DNA of 64,000 bases from DASYXW01 sp035934405 (GTDB lineage: Bacteria > Acidobacteriota > Terriglobia > UBA7540): assembly GCA_035934405.1 (NCBI GenBank), contig DASYXW010000055.1, forward strand, positions 1 to 64,000, in the 5' to 3' direction. Under the pieces are notes generated by a model. That model searched no databases. It saw only the letters and a program-made list of their open reading frames with translations, and was not told where the DNA came from. The translations under genes were made by a program, and so were the position numbers. Position 1 is the stretch's first letter; each line of letters opens with the position of its first letter. Of the stretch, positions 41,793-50,645 are shown piece after piece.

Positions 41793-43481
41793 ATGTCTTC
41801 GTTGACCGATTTCGAGAAGCGACCCTCACCAGGGGCCGGCGACGACCCCAGCGAGCTGCAGAGCTTCGCCCCTCTCGGCCCGGCGCTCAAGGTTCTCATG
41901 ATCTGGCCGCGCTTTTCGTCCTCCTTCTGGAGCTTTGACGGAATCATGGATCTCGTTCCTATAGAGACCATTCATCCGCCGCTTGGTCTACTTACCGTGG
42001 GCGCTCTCTGTCCGAAGAACTGGACACTGAGGCTGATCGACAGAAGCTTTGAAGACCTGCTTGATACGGACATCCTTTGGGCCGACCTCGTCATGGTGAG
42101 CGGAATGCGCGTCCAGAAAGATGACATTCGCGAAATCCTTCTCCGGGCCCGGGCGCTTGGCAGGCGGACGATGATCGGCGGCCCCTTCGCCAGCAGCGAG
42201 CCCGAGCTCCTGCTTCCCCTGGCGGATCATGTGGTCGTCGGCGAACCCGATGAGATTTTCCCCGAGATCGCCGCCGAGGTTGAGCGCGGCTCCGCGAAGC
42301 GGCTCTACGTTGTTAAGGACAAACCCGATGTCAGCAAGACACCCATCCCGCGGTTTGACCTGCTCAAGCTCGGGAAGTATGCCTGCATGGCAGTGCAGTT
42401 CTCCCGCGGCTGTCCCTTCCAATGCGAATTCTGCGACATCATCACCATTTACGGCAGGAAGCCCCGAACCAAGAGCCCCAGCCAGTTGCTGGCGGAGCTC
42501 GATGCACTGTATGCGCTCGGCTGGCACGACGACGTCTTTATCGTTGACGACAATTTTATCGGGAACCACAAACTGGCTCTCGAGCTCGCCCTCAAGCTGG
42601 GAGACTGGCAGAAATCTCACGACTATGCGCTGCTGTTTTACACCGAGGCATCGATTGATCTCGCCGAGAGGCCGGAATTGATTAAAGCCATGGTGGACGC
42701 AAACTTTTTTTACGTCTTCATCGGGATCGAAAGTCCCTCCCCAAAGTCCCTGACCGAGGCCAAGAAATATCAAAACCTGCGACGCGATCCGCTGGAGAGC
42801 ATTCGCTTCATCCAGAGTGAAGGTCTTTGGGTGACGGCCGGCTTCATCATCGGTTTCGATTCCGATACCGAGGATGTCTTCGAGCAGCAAACGGACTTCA
42901 TTGAGCGCGCCGCCATCCCCTGGGCTATGGCCGGGTTTTTGCAGGCGCCTGCGACCACTCCGCTTTATGATCGAATGATGAAACAAGGCCGGTTGCTGAT
43001 GGAAAGCACCGCCACCAGCAACTTCGATCCACCCAATTTCAGAACGCTTCTCCCCTTGCCGGTTCTGCTGGAGGGTTTCCGCGAGGTTCTCGCTTCCCTG
43101 TACGCTCCCTCGGCATTTTACGACCGGTGTTATCGTTCCCTTCAGGTGTGGAAAGCCCGCAAGCCGCAGAAAGCGCCGGGCATTCCGGCGTGGCCTCTGC
43201 TGGGAATCGTGCTTCGCTCGATCGTCCACCAGGGCATCCTCTCCTCCTATCGCAAAGCGTACTGGAAGTTCCTGTTGCGGCTCGTTGCCCGGTGGTCCCT
43301 CCACCCGCCCCAGTTCAACCTGGGATTTGGGATGCTGCTGTCAGGACACCACTTCATACGCTATGCCGGAAACTTGGTGGTCCAACTGGAAGCCGAACTT
43401 GAGAAATCCCGAGTCCAGCGCGGCGCCGCCGACCTGATTTGCAACTCCGCGGTTCGTTCCTCTGCCTCAATCGCTCAGTGA
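41793..43481 (+). CDS. B12-binding radical SAM protein (DUF4070/HpnP-like)
   Basis: An N-terminal Rossmann-type cobalamin domain (residues about 30-170: HPPLGLLTVGALC, DLVMVSGMRVQKDDIREIL, RTMIGGPFAS) precedes a radical SAM core with C207, C211 and C214 in RGCPFQCEFCDI. After VFIGIESP the C-terminal DUF4070-like region includes FLQAPATTPLYDRM and hydrophobic helices. The 562 residues and layout resemble hopanoid C-2 methylase HpnP and related lipid-modifying enzymes, but I cannot separate HpnP from sister groups. The domain order suggests methylation or C-C coupling at unactivated carbons. cobO at 28941 could supply cofactor chemistry. Confidence 0.8.
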   Translation: MSSLTDFEKRPSPGAGDDPSELQSFAPLGPALKVLMIWPRFSSSFWSFDGIMDLVPIETIHPPLGLLTVGALCPKNWTLRLIDRSFEDLLDTDILWADLVMVSGMRVQKDDIREILLRARALGRRTMIGGPFASSEPELLLPLADHVVVGEPDEIFPEIAAEVERGSAKRLYVVKDKPDVSKTPIPRFDLLKLGKYACMAVQFSRGCPFQCEFCDIITIYGRKPRTKSPSQLLAELDALYALGWHDDVFIVDDNFIGNHKLALELALKLGDWQKSHDYALLFYTEASIDLAERPELIKAMVDANFFYVFIGIESPSPKSLTEAKKYQNLRRDPLESIRFIQSEGLWVTAGFIIGFDSDTEDVFEQQTDFIERAAIPWAMAGFLQAPATTPLYDRMMKQGRLLMESTATSNFDPPNFRTLLPLPVLLEGFREVLASLYAPSAFYDRCYRSLQVWKARKPQKAPGIPAWPLLGIVLRSIVHQGILSSYRKAYWKFLLRLVARWSLHPPQFNLGFGMLLSGHHFIRYAGNLVVQLEAELEKSRVQRGAADLICNSAVRSSASIAQ

Positions 43482-43526
43482 TCTGACCCCCCGCTGGCGC
43501 CCCAGTAGTGCTAGAATAGAAGGTTC

Positions 43527-44069
43527 ATGGGCAATGGACCTCGAATTCGCAGCACCACCATCCTCGGCGTGCGCCGGAACGGACATCTCGCGATCGGCGG
43601 CGACGGCCAGGTGACCATGGGCGAGAGCATCGTCAAGACCAAGGCTCGCAAGATTCGCCGCCTTTATAATGACAAGGTCGTGGCCGGATTTGCCGGCTCC
43701 ACCGCTGACGCCCTGTCGCTCTTTTCCCGCTTCGAGCAGAAGCTGGAGGAGTACCACGGCAACTTGAGCCGCGCCGTGGTGGAACTGGCCAAGGAATGGC
43801 GCACCGACCGCGCCCTGCGGCACCTCGAGGCGCTGCTGCTCGTGGCCGACGAGAAGAATACCTACCTGGTGAGCGGCAACGGCGACGTGATCGAGCCTGA
43901 CGACGGCATCGTGGCCATCGGCTCCGGCGGACCCTACGCCCTCGCCGCCGCCCGCGCCCTGGCCAAGCATACCCAGTTGGGAGCCAAGGAGATTGTCCAG
44001 GAAGCTATGGGAATTGCCGGTCAAATTTGCATTTTCACCAATGAGCAGGTCACCATCGAGGAGATATGA
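43527..44069 (+). CDS. hslV: ATP-dependent protease subunit HslV
   Basis: HslV is the proteolytic chamber of the HslUV machine. The catalytic Thr follows a 9-residue propeptide (RIRSTTILGVRRNG), so processing before T10 is expected. GGDGQVTMGESIVK and VAGFAGSTADALSL are conserved. It is 180 residues, normal. hslU follows, but only after an unusual 237-base AT-rich gap. Confidence 0.94.
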   Translation: MGNGPRIRSTTILGVRRNGHLAIGGDGQVTMGESIVKTKARKIRRLYNDKVVAGFAGSTADALSLFSRFEQKLEEYHGNLSRAVVELAKEWRTDRALRHLEALLLVADEKNTYLVSGNGDVIEPDDGIVAIGSGGPYALAAARALAKHTQLGAKEIVQEAMGIAGQICIFTNEQVTIEEI

Positions 44070-44112
44070 TCCCGGCGTGCAGGCTGCGAAAGGACCCCAA
44101 AATGTTACGAAC

Positions 44113-44231
44113 AAATCCGTCAAAGTATTGAAAACAAAGCATTGGTATTTTTTGAGAACGGCGAAAGCCGTCAGATAATTGAAAACAAATATGTTATCGA
44201 ATAAAAGCCGTCAGATAATTGATTATAAATG
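44113..44231. repeat. Three AT-rich repeats in the hslV-hslU gap
   Basis: Copies of a 28-base unit with the core CCGTCAGATAATTGA start at 44113, 44164 and 44204. The last two share 19 identical bases (44164-44182, 44204-44222), 40 bases apart; the first is degenerate (CCGTCAAAGTATTGAAAACAAA). The whole 44090-44240 stretch is far more AT-rich than the genome. Confidence 0.75.
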
Positions 44232-44306
44232 ACTTATTAAATGGTGACGCGCCTTAGTGGTTGGCGAGCGCGCTCGCCCCAAAGCCCCTAGGAAAGCAAG
44301 GAGCAA

Positions 44307-45782
44307 ATGGTCTTTTACCTACCCGAAACCATCGATTCAGCAACCTCGCTCGACGACCTGACGCCGCGCCAGATCGTCTCCGAGCTCGACAAACACGTGG
44401 TCGGCCAGGCCGACGCCAAGCGTTCAGTGGCCATTGCCTTGCGCAATCGCATGCGCCGCCAGAAGCTGTCGGACGACCTGGCGGAAGAAATCCTGCCCAA
44501 GAACATCATCATGATCGGGCCGACCGGCGTGGGCAAGACGGAGATCGCCCGACGCCTCGCCCGCCTCACCAACTCGCCTTTCCTCAAGGTCGAGGCTTCC
44601 AGATTTACCGAAGTCGGCTACGTCGGCCGCGACGTGGAATCCATGATTCGCGACCTGGTGGAGATCTCGATCGACATGGTGCGGGAAGAAAAGGTCAGCG
44701 AGGTATCGGAGAAAGCCGAGCAGAACGCCGAAGAGCGCCTGCTCGACCTGCTGCTGCCGCCCACGCCCGCGCCGCGGCCGGCCCCAAGCCAGGGGTTGGG
44801 TTTTGGGCCGGGATCAGGGCCAGCAGGCCCGGTAGGGTTAACCCGCCCCGACACCGATAAGGCCTCGAACCACGAGCCAAGCGAGACGCCGGCCGAGCCC
44901 GCGCAGCGCACCCGGGAAAAATTGCGCGCGCAGCTTCGCGAGGGCAAGCTCGACGAGCGCCAGGTGGAAGTGGACGTTCGCGAGCGCAATTTCCCCGCCT
45001 TCGAAATCATCTCCAACCAGGGCATCGAGGAGATGGACATCAATTTCAAAGACATGCTGCCCAACATTTTCGGCCAGCGCTCCAAGAAGCGCAAAATGCG
45101 CGTGGCCGAGGCCATGGATTACCTCATTCAGGAAGAGGAAGGCCGCCTCATTGACATGGACCAGGTGACGCGGGCGGCGGTGGAGCGCGTGGAGCAGTCG
45201 GGGATCATTTTCCTCGACGAGATTGATAAGATTGCTGGCCGCGAGCGCGGTCACGGGCCCGACGTGAGCCGCGAGGGCGTGCAGCGCGACATTCTGCCCA
45301 TTGTGGAAGGCACCACTGTCAACACGCGCTACGGCATGGTGCGTACCGACCACATTCTGTTCATCGCCGCCGGAGCTTTCCACGTTTCCAAACCCTCCGA
45401 CCTTATCCCCGAGCTGCAAGGCCGCTTCCCCATCCGCGTCGAACTGCAATCGCTCTCGGTCGACGACTTCATCCGCATCCTCAAGGAGCCCAAGAGCGCG
45501 CTGGTGAAGCAGTACACGGCGCTGCTCGATACCGAAGGCATCAAGTTGAGCTTCAGCGACGAGTCGCTGGAAGAGGTGGCGCGCTTCGCCGCCACCGTGA
45601 ACGATCAGACGGAAAATATCGGCGCCCGCCGCCTGCACACCATCATGGAAAAATTGCTCGACGAGATTTCCTTCGAGGGTCCGGACCTGAAGAAGAAAAC
45701 AGTGCGGATCGATGTCGCTTACGTCCAGAAGCGGCTCGCCGACATCGTCAAGAACCAGGACCTGAGCCGCTACATCCTCTGA
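44307..45782 (+). CDS. hslU: HslU unfoldase ATPase
   Basis: HslU unfolds substrates for HslV. The AAA+ core has GPTGVGKTEIARRLA near residue 71, Walker B GIIFLDEIDKIAGRE, and the C-terminal DIVKNQDLSRYIL that docks into HslV. The I domain carries an extra Pro/Gly-rich stretch at about residues 152-200 (PPTPAPRPAPSQGLGFGPG and following), making 491 residues against the usual 440-450. ATG 44307 has AAGGAG upstream. Confidence 0.95.
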   Translation: MVFYLPETIDSATSLDDLTPRQIVSELDKHVVGQADAKRSVAIALRNRMRRQKLSDDLAEEILPKNIIMIGPTGVGKTEIARRLARLTNSPFLKVEASRFTEVGYVGRDVESMIRDLVEISIDMVREEKVSEVSEKAEQNAEERLLDLLLPPTPAPRPAPSQGLGFGPGSGPAGPVGLTRPDTDKASNHEPSETPAEPAQRTREKLRAQLREGKLDERQVEVDVRERNFPAFEIISNQGIEEMDINFKDMLPNIFGQRSKKRKMRVAEAMDYLIQEEEGRLIDMDQVTRAAVERVEQSGIIFLDEIDKIAGRERGHGPDVSREGVQRDILPIVEGTTVNTRYGMVRTDHILFIAAGAFHVSKPSDLIPELQGRFPIRVELQSLSVDDFIRILKEPKSALVKQYTALLDTEGIKLSFSDESLEEVARFAATVNDQTENIGARRLHTIMEKLLDEISFEGPDLKKKTVRIDVAYVQKRLADIVKNQDLSRYIL

Positions 45783-45945
45783 TCCACAGATTACACAGAG
45801 TAGTTTGATGTAATTTGATTTATTACATGATTCAAAGCGGTTCTGTAGATGACCTCAATTGACACCGCCTCGCCATGTATTTTGTGGGCGAGGACCGGCC
45901 CTTTGCTTTTTCGTATCTGTGTCATCTGTGTCATCTGTGGATTGT
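45782..45945. repeat. Inverted pair of 9-base arrays around the start of a lipoprotein gene
   Basis: Left arm 45782-45800 (CCACAGATTACACAGAG) lies just after the hslU stop; right arm 45916-45945 (TCTGTGTCA repeated, then TCTGTGGATT) lies inside the next gene. The spacer is 115 bases. The right arm encodes ICVICVICG of the lipoprotein signal. Confidence 0.88.
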
Positions 45946-46961
45946 TCTTCTCCTGCGCGGCACAGGCGCCCCCGCAACCGCCGCGCGTGGAGCGCCCGCA
46001 AGCCATCAAAGACCTCGCTGTTCATCAAGTCGGCCGGACCCTCGAAATCAGTTTCACCCTACCCACGCTCGCGACCGACGGAGAACGTCTCACCAAACCG
46101 ATTGAGGCTGCGGTATTTCGGACACTACAAGGCGTCACGGCCGTGCCGCTTTCGAGGGCCGCTCCGTGGACCACTTTTTCCGCCGCTGACCTGGCGCGGC
46201 AGACGCGGCGAGGCAAGCTCATCCAGGCCATCCCGCTCACGCTGCTGGAATACCGCGCGGGGCAGAGTGAAGTGCTGCGGTTTACGGTCTGCACGCTGAC
46301 GCGCGGATTCCGGCGCCGCGCGATTGAGAGCGGCGATTCAAACATGGTGAGCTTGCAACTTCTCGATGTCTCCGAACCTGTGACCAATCTAAAGATTGAG
46401 ACCACCGAACACGCCGTCAAGTTAAGCTGGTCGGCGCCCACCCGGACACTCAGCGGCCGTGCGATCTCCGACCTGTCAGGCTATCAGGTCTATCGCAGTG
46501 GCAACGGCAAACCCGGCACGTATCAGTTATTGGGCGAGACTCAGCCGCCGGCATTCTCCAATCCGAATTTTCAGTTTGGCCAAACGTATTTCTACAAGGT
46601 GCGCGCCGTCTTCAGCGAAGATGGACAGACGGCCGAGAGCGACGACTCGATTCCCGCCGTCATCACTCCGCGCGACGTCTTTCCGCCCGCCGCGCCCGCA
46701 GGCTTGACCGGCCTCTACACGGCGGGCGTGGTCGAGCTTATCTGGAACGCCAGCTCCGAAAGCGACCTCGCGGGATACAACGTCTACCGGCGCGGCGCCG
46801 CAGGTGAATTTCGCCGGCTTAACACCGAACTCGTTCCCACGCCGATCTTCCGGGACTCCACCACCGCGCCCGGCGGCCGCTACACCTATCGCGCGACGGC
46901 CGTGGATTTGAGCGGCAATGAAAGCGCTCCCAGTCAGGCCGTCGACGTAGACGCGCGGTGA
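45849..46961 (+). CDS. Fibronectin type III lipoprotein
   Basis: This is a 370-residue exported lipoprotein. The signal LLFRICVICVICGLFFSCA ends in a lipobox (FFSC), and its hydrophobic core is encoded by a 9-base repeat. Two to three fibronectin-III-like domains follow: KDLAVHQVGRTLEISFTLP, PVTNLKIETTEHAVKLSWSAP with YQVYRSGNGKPG, and PAGLTGLYTAGVVELIWNASSESDLAGYNVYRRG. It probably binds protein or polysaccharide at the cell surface. The start is uncertain; ATG 45849 gives a long n-region (MTSIDTASPCILWARTG). Confidence 0.8.
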   Translation: MTSIDTASPCILWARTGPLLFRICVICVICGLFFSCAAQAPPQPPRVERPQAIKDLAVHQVGRTLEISFTLPTLATDGERLTKPIEAAVFRTLQGVTAVPLSRAAPWTTFSAADLARQTRRGKLIQAIPLTLLEYRAGQSEVLRFTVCTLTRGFRRRAIESGDSNMVSLQLLDVSEPVTNLKIETTEHAVKLSWSAPTRTLSGRAISDLSGYQVYRSGNGKPGTYQLLGETQPPAFSNPNFQFGQTYFYKVRAVFSEDGQTAESDDSIPAVITPRDVFPPAAPAGLTGLYTAGVVELIWNASSESDLAGYNVYRRGAAGEFRRLNTELVPTPIFRDSTTAPGGRYTYRATAVDLSGNESAPSQAVDVDAR

Positions 46962-46981
46962 GCCCTACCCCCGCCGTGACC

Positions 46982-49900
46982 TCAAAAAATGAACTTCATC
47001 CCGAACTGTAGAATGCGCGGGTTGTGAGCGCCGCCCGGTATCAGAAAGTTCGTCGTGCCGAAGCAACTCGAATCTCCGGCGGAATTGTTGGCGCCGCCGA
47101 CGCAACTAAAGCTGTTGTTGCCGTTCGACGAGAAAGGCAGCCACTGGGTGTGATTGAACACGTTAAACGCCTCCGCACGCAACTCGAGCGAGGCCCTTTC
47201 CCTGATGCGGACGGTCTTGAAAAGGCCGGTGTCGAAATTGAGGCGGCCCGGACTGTAGAGGATGTTGCGTCCGGCGTTGCCGAAGGTCAACCCGGTGGGC
47301 TGGGCGAAGGCGGCGGGGTTGTAGAGGAGCGGCCCGTTGAAGTTCGGCACGTTGGTTGAGGGCGGCGCGGCGTTGACGTTGCCGATGATGTCGGCGTAAC
47401 TGCTCGAACCTGCGCCGTTGGCCACGCCGGCGTTATCGGCGAACGACAGGCCGTTGACGATGCTGAACGGCGTCCCGGTCTGCGCCGTGGTGATGCCGGA
47501 GAGTTGCCAACCGCCCAGGAATCCCCGCTTCCAGCCCGGCCCGGCATAGTAGGGCAGATCCCAGACGTACCCGAAAGTGAGAATGTGACGCTGGTCGAAG
47601 TTGGAGCTCGACCGCGAGCGCTCGACGTTGTAGGAGTCAACGAAGTTGTTATCGTAGCGGTCGGACGAGTCGTCAATCGCGTGACTGTACGTGTAGGCTA
47701 GGGTGAAGTTGAAGTGGCCCGTCGTGTGCCGCGCCGAGATCTGCAGGGCATTGTAAGTGGAGTTGGCCTGGGTTTCGAGGTGCGTGATGCCACCGTAACC
47801 GATGAAAGGCCGGTTCGGGTTCGGGTCATTGCCGCAGGCGACGCCCAGGTTGACGGCGGCTTGGCCGGTGAGCGGCTGCCCGTTGACGGCGAGGTTGTTG
47901 CAAATGTCGCTGGTGATGACCTGCCCGGGCTGGAACGGATTCTGGGAAGCGGGGACGGGCTGAAGCTGGTTGAGGTCGGTCTGGAGCGTCAGATGCGTCC
48001 CTTTGCTGCCCACGTAAGCCACACTCACGACGGTATTGGGAAGCACCTCGCGCTGCACGTTCAAATTCCATTGTTGGACGTAAGGCCAGCGGGCGCGGGT
48101 GGGGATGGCAGTGACGCCGAGCGGGAAGAGCAAGGGCGCTCCTCCCGTCGTGCCGATATTGTTGTATCCCACGATGTTGAACTGGGTGGGCGAGAGCACC
48201 AAGGGCACGGAGCCTTCCAGCGACTCGGTGTTGCCTTCGTTGCCGTTCGTGTGCTCAAAGAAGATGCCGTAGCCGCCGCGGACAGCCGTCTTGCCGTCGC
48301 CCCTGGGATCCCAGGCGAAGCCGACGCGCGGCGCGGGATTGAAGAGATGACCCTGCACGCAGCCGGCCGGGACGCCCGCCGCGCCGCACTGCACGATGCC
48401 GTCAAGCGCGCTGAGATTGTAAGTGCCGGGCACCAGCGCCCCCGTCTGCCCCGTGATGTTCCCGGTCACGTCAATTAGCGGGGCCGTGGCCGGGTTGTAC
48501 ACGCCAGCATTAAAGTTATACGCCTGCTTGTATTTCTCGCGGTAGGTTCCGAAAAGGCTCACGCGCAGGCCAAGATTGAGTGTCAGGTGCGAGTTCACGC
48601 GCCAGTCGTCCTGGAAGTACGGCTCCAAAATCTTGTAGCGGTTGTAGTACTTGGTGATGAGGTTGGTCTGGCTGTACGACGAGGCGCGGCCGAGCAGGAA
48701 GTCGGCGAAGCCGTTGCCGGTGGAGACGGGAGAGCCCGAGGTGAAGTTGAGCGTGCCCTGTGTGTCGGCGGTGTTGTCCTCGTTCTTCTGCCCGAATACG
48801 GCGTAAGCGCCCATCTGCAGGTTGTGGCCGCCCAGGATCTTGGTAACGCTGTCGCGGAAGGTGTAGGTGGGGTTGGCGTTGTTCCAAGGATAGTAGCCGT
48901 CGTCCTCGTTCAAGCCTCCGCCGAACTCGGCGTTGCAGCAGATGGAGACCGCGGGCAGTTTGTTGCCGAAGCCGTTGTTGAAGATGCCGCCGACGGTGAA
49001 ATTTGCCGGGCGGGCGACGTTCCCGATGGTGCTCAGGAAGATGTGGTCGGCCGTGTAACTGAAGACGAATTCATTGAGCAGCGTGGGGGAGGCGTTGGCC
49101 GTCAGGTGCGCCACCATGCTGGTGCCGGGTCCCACGAAGTTGGTCTGGACGGTGGGGAACTCGGCCGTGCCGACGGGCCAAAGCGAAGTGGCGGTGACCG
49201 TGGACCAGGAGTCGTGAATGTAATGGACGAAGGTGCGCAGCTTGGGGCTGATGTTCTGGTCCACGCGGACGAGCTCCTCGCGCCAGGTCGTGGGCGTGGA
49301 GAACGAAGCGTTGTAAAGGGACTGCGCGCCACTGCCGCTGGTCGGCGCCGGGAAGAGCGCCGTCAGCAGGGCCTGGGCGTTAGGATCCACGGGGACTTGG
49401 TTGCCAGCGAACGGCTGGCCGGTGGCCGGGTTGACGGGACAGTCGGCGCCCGGGCAGACATCGGAAAAGTTTCCGGCCCGCTCCTGGTTCGATGGCACCT
49501 GAAGGTTGGAGAAGGTGTTGGGGTCGCGCTCGCGGCGCCACTCTTCGGAAAAAAAGAAGAAGCTCTTCGTCTTGTCAGTGTTGTAGTGGTTGGGGATGAA
49601 GAACGGCCCGCCGATCGTATAGCCAAAATCATTTTTCTTATAGGGTGAGCGGTCAGGGTAATCGAAAAAGTTGCGCGCATTGAAAACATCGTTACGCACG
49701 AACTCGAAGGCATCTCCATGGAAGTCTTGCGTTCCGGACTTGGTGATGGTCTCCACCGTGCCCGAGCCGTTGCGCCCGTACTGCGCGCCGTAGTTGGAGG
49801 TGAGCACCTTGACTTCGGCGATGGCGTCGACGTTGGGATAAACGTTGAGCGTATCGTTCGAGCCGTTGTCCATGTTGTCGCCGCCGTCCACTTCCCAGTT

Positions 49901-50485
49901 GTTGTACTCCACGCGGCCGCCATTGACGCTGAAGCTGATGTTGCCGTAGACGCCCACCGTCCCTTCGTCCTGGCCCGTCTGGTTGCTCACGCCGGGCACC
50001 AGAGTGACGAGCTGGGTGAAGTTGCGGCCATTAAGCTCGAGCTGGCTGATTTGCTTGCCGGTCACGGTGCCCGAAAGCTCGGAGGTCTGCGTTTCCACCT
50101 GTCCCACGTTCACGCCTTGCACCGTGACTTCGGTGGTGGCTGCGCCCACCTCTAGAGTCGCGTCAGCGCGCGCTTTGTCCGCGGCGCGCAGAATGATGCC
50201 GGCGGCCCGGTACTTCTTGAAACCGGCCGCCGAAATTGTGAGGTTGTAGGTGCCGGCGGTAAGGCCGGCCACCAGGAAGTCGCCCGCGGAGTTGGTGCTG
50301 GTGGTCCGCCTCAGGTTCTGCGCCGGGTTGCTGACGCTCACGGCAGCGCCGGGGACCACCGCGCCCGAGCTGTCGCGCACCGTTCCCGTGATGGAACCCG
50401 TGTCTTGCGCCGAGAGGACGGCAGACAGGCAGATGCAAGCCAGCGGCACAGCGAACCACAATCGGATGAAACGCCTCGATCTCAT
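46982..50485 (-). CDS. TonB-dependent receptor, Oar-like, with carboxypeptidase-regulatory domain
   Basis: This is a 1167-residue outer-membrane protein. The signal peptide ends at VLSAQ; a carboxypeptidase-D regulatory-like domain follows (GSITGTVRDSSGAVVPGAAVSVSNP), then the plug (VTGKQISQLELNGRNFTQLVTLVPGVSNQ) and the large barrel, ending in the aromatic KFIF. The start has AAGGAG upstream. No canonical TonB box is certain. Acidobacteria carry many such receptors, thought to import glycans or peptides; no TonB, substrate-binding or hydrolase gene accompanies this one. Confidence 0.92.
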   Translation of the reverse strand: MRSRRFIRLWFAVPLACICLSAVLSAQDTGSITGTVRDSSGAVVPGAAVSVSNPAQNLRRTTSTNSAGDFLVAGLTAGTYNLTISAAGFKKYRAAGIILRAADKARADATLEVGAATTEVTVQGVNVGQVETQTSELSGTVTGKQISQLELNGRNFTQLVTLVPGVSNQTGQDEGTVGVYGNISFSVNGGRVEYNNWEVDGGDNMDNGSNDTLNVYPNVDAIAEVKVLTSNYGAQYGRNGSGTVETITKSGTQDFHGDAFEFVRNDVFNARNFFDYPDRSPYKKNDFGYTIGGPFFIPNHYNTDKTKSFFFFSEEWRRERDPNTFSNLQVPSNQERAGNFSDVCPGADCPVNPATGQPFAGNQVPVDPNAQALLTALFPAPTSGSGAQSLYNASFSTPTTWREELVRVDQNISPKLRTFVHYIHDSWSTVTATSLWPVGTAEFPTVQTNFVGPGTSMVAHLTANASPTLLNEFVFSYTADHIFLSTIGNVARPANFTVGGIFNNGFGNKLPAVSICCNAEFGGGLNEDDGYYPWNNANPTYTFRDSVTKILGGHNLQMGAYAVFGQKNEDNTADTQGTLNFTSGSPVSTGNGFADFLLGRASSYSQTNLITKYYNRYKILEPYFQDDWRVNSHLTLNLGLRVSLFGTYREKYKQAYNFNAGVYNPATAPLIDVTGNITGQTGALVPGTYNLSALDGIVQCGAAGVPAGCVQGHLFNPAPRVGFAWDPRGDGKTAVRGGYGIFFEHTNGNEGNTESLEGSVPLVLSPTQFNIVGYNNIGTTGGAPLLFPLGVTAIPTRARWPYVQQWNLNVQREVLPNTVVSVAYVGSKGTHLTLQTDLNQLQPVPASQNPFQPGQVITSDICNNLAVNGQPLTGQAAVNLGVACGNDPNPNRPFIGYGGITHLETQANSTYNALQISARHTTGHFNFTLAYTYSHAIDDSSDRYDNNFVDSYNVERSRSSSNFDQRHILTFGYVWDLPYYAGPGWKRGFLGGWQLSGITTAQTGTPFSIVNGLSFADNAGVANGAGSSSYADIIGNVNAAPPSTNVPNFNGPLLYNPAAFAQPTGLTFGNAGRNILYSPGRLNFDTGLFKTVRIRERASLELRAEAFNVFNHTQWLPFSSNGNNSFSCVGGANNSAGDSSCFGTTNFLIPGGAHNPRILQFGMKFIF

Positions 50486-50645
50486 AGGTCGGCTCCTTTT
50501 CGTAGACTCCTACCGATGTTGGGATGAGGGCATGCGGCCAGTTTTTGGATCTCCTCCGGCTTCATCGCCCGCTTCGTACCGACGCGCAACGCATAGGGCC
50601 AAACCATTTCGCGACTTAGTAAAGTTTCCTAACAAACATTTCCTA

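Noticed and set aside
41988..43304. 438-codon minus-strand frame
   Set aside because: Shadow of the B12 radical SAM gene.
44113..44231. CRISPR-like repeats in the hslV-hslU gap
   Set aside because: Only three copies, imperfect, with unequal spacing and no cas genes.
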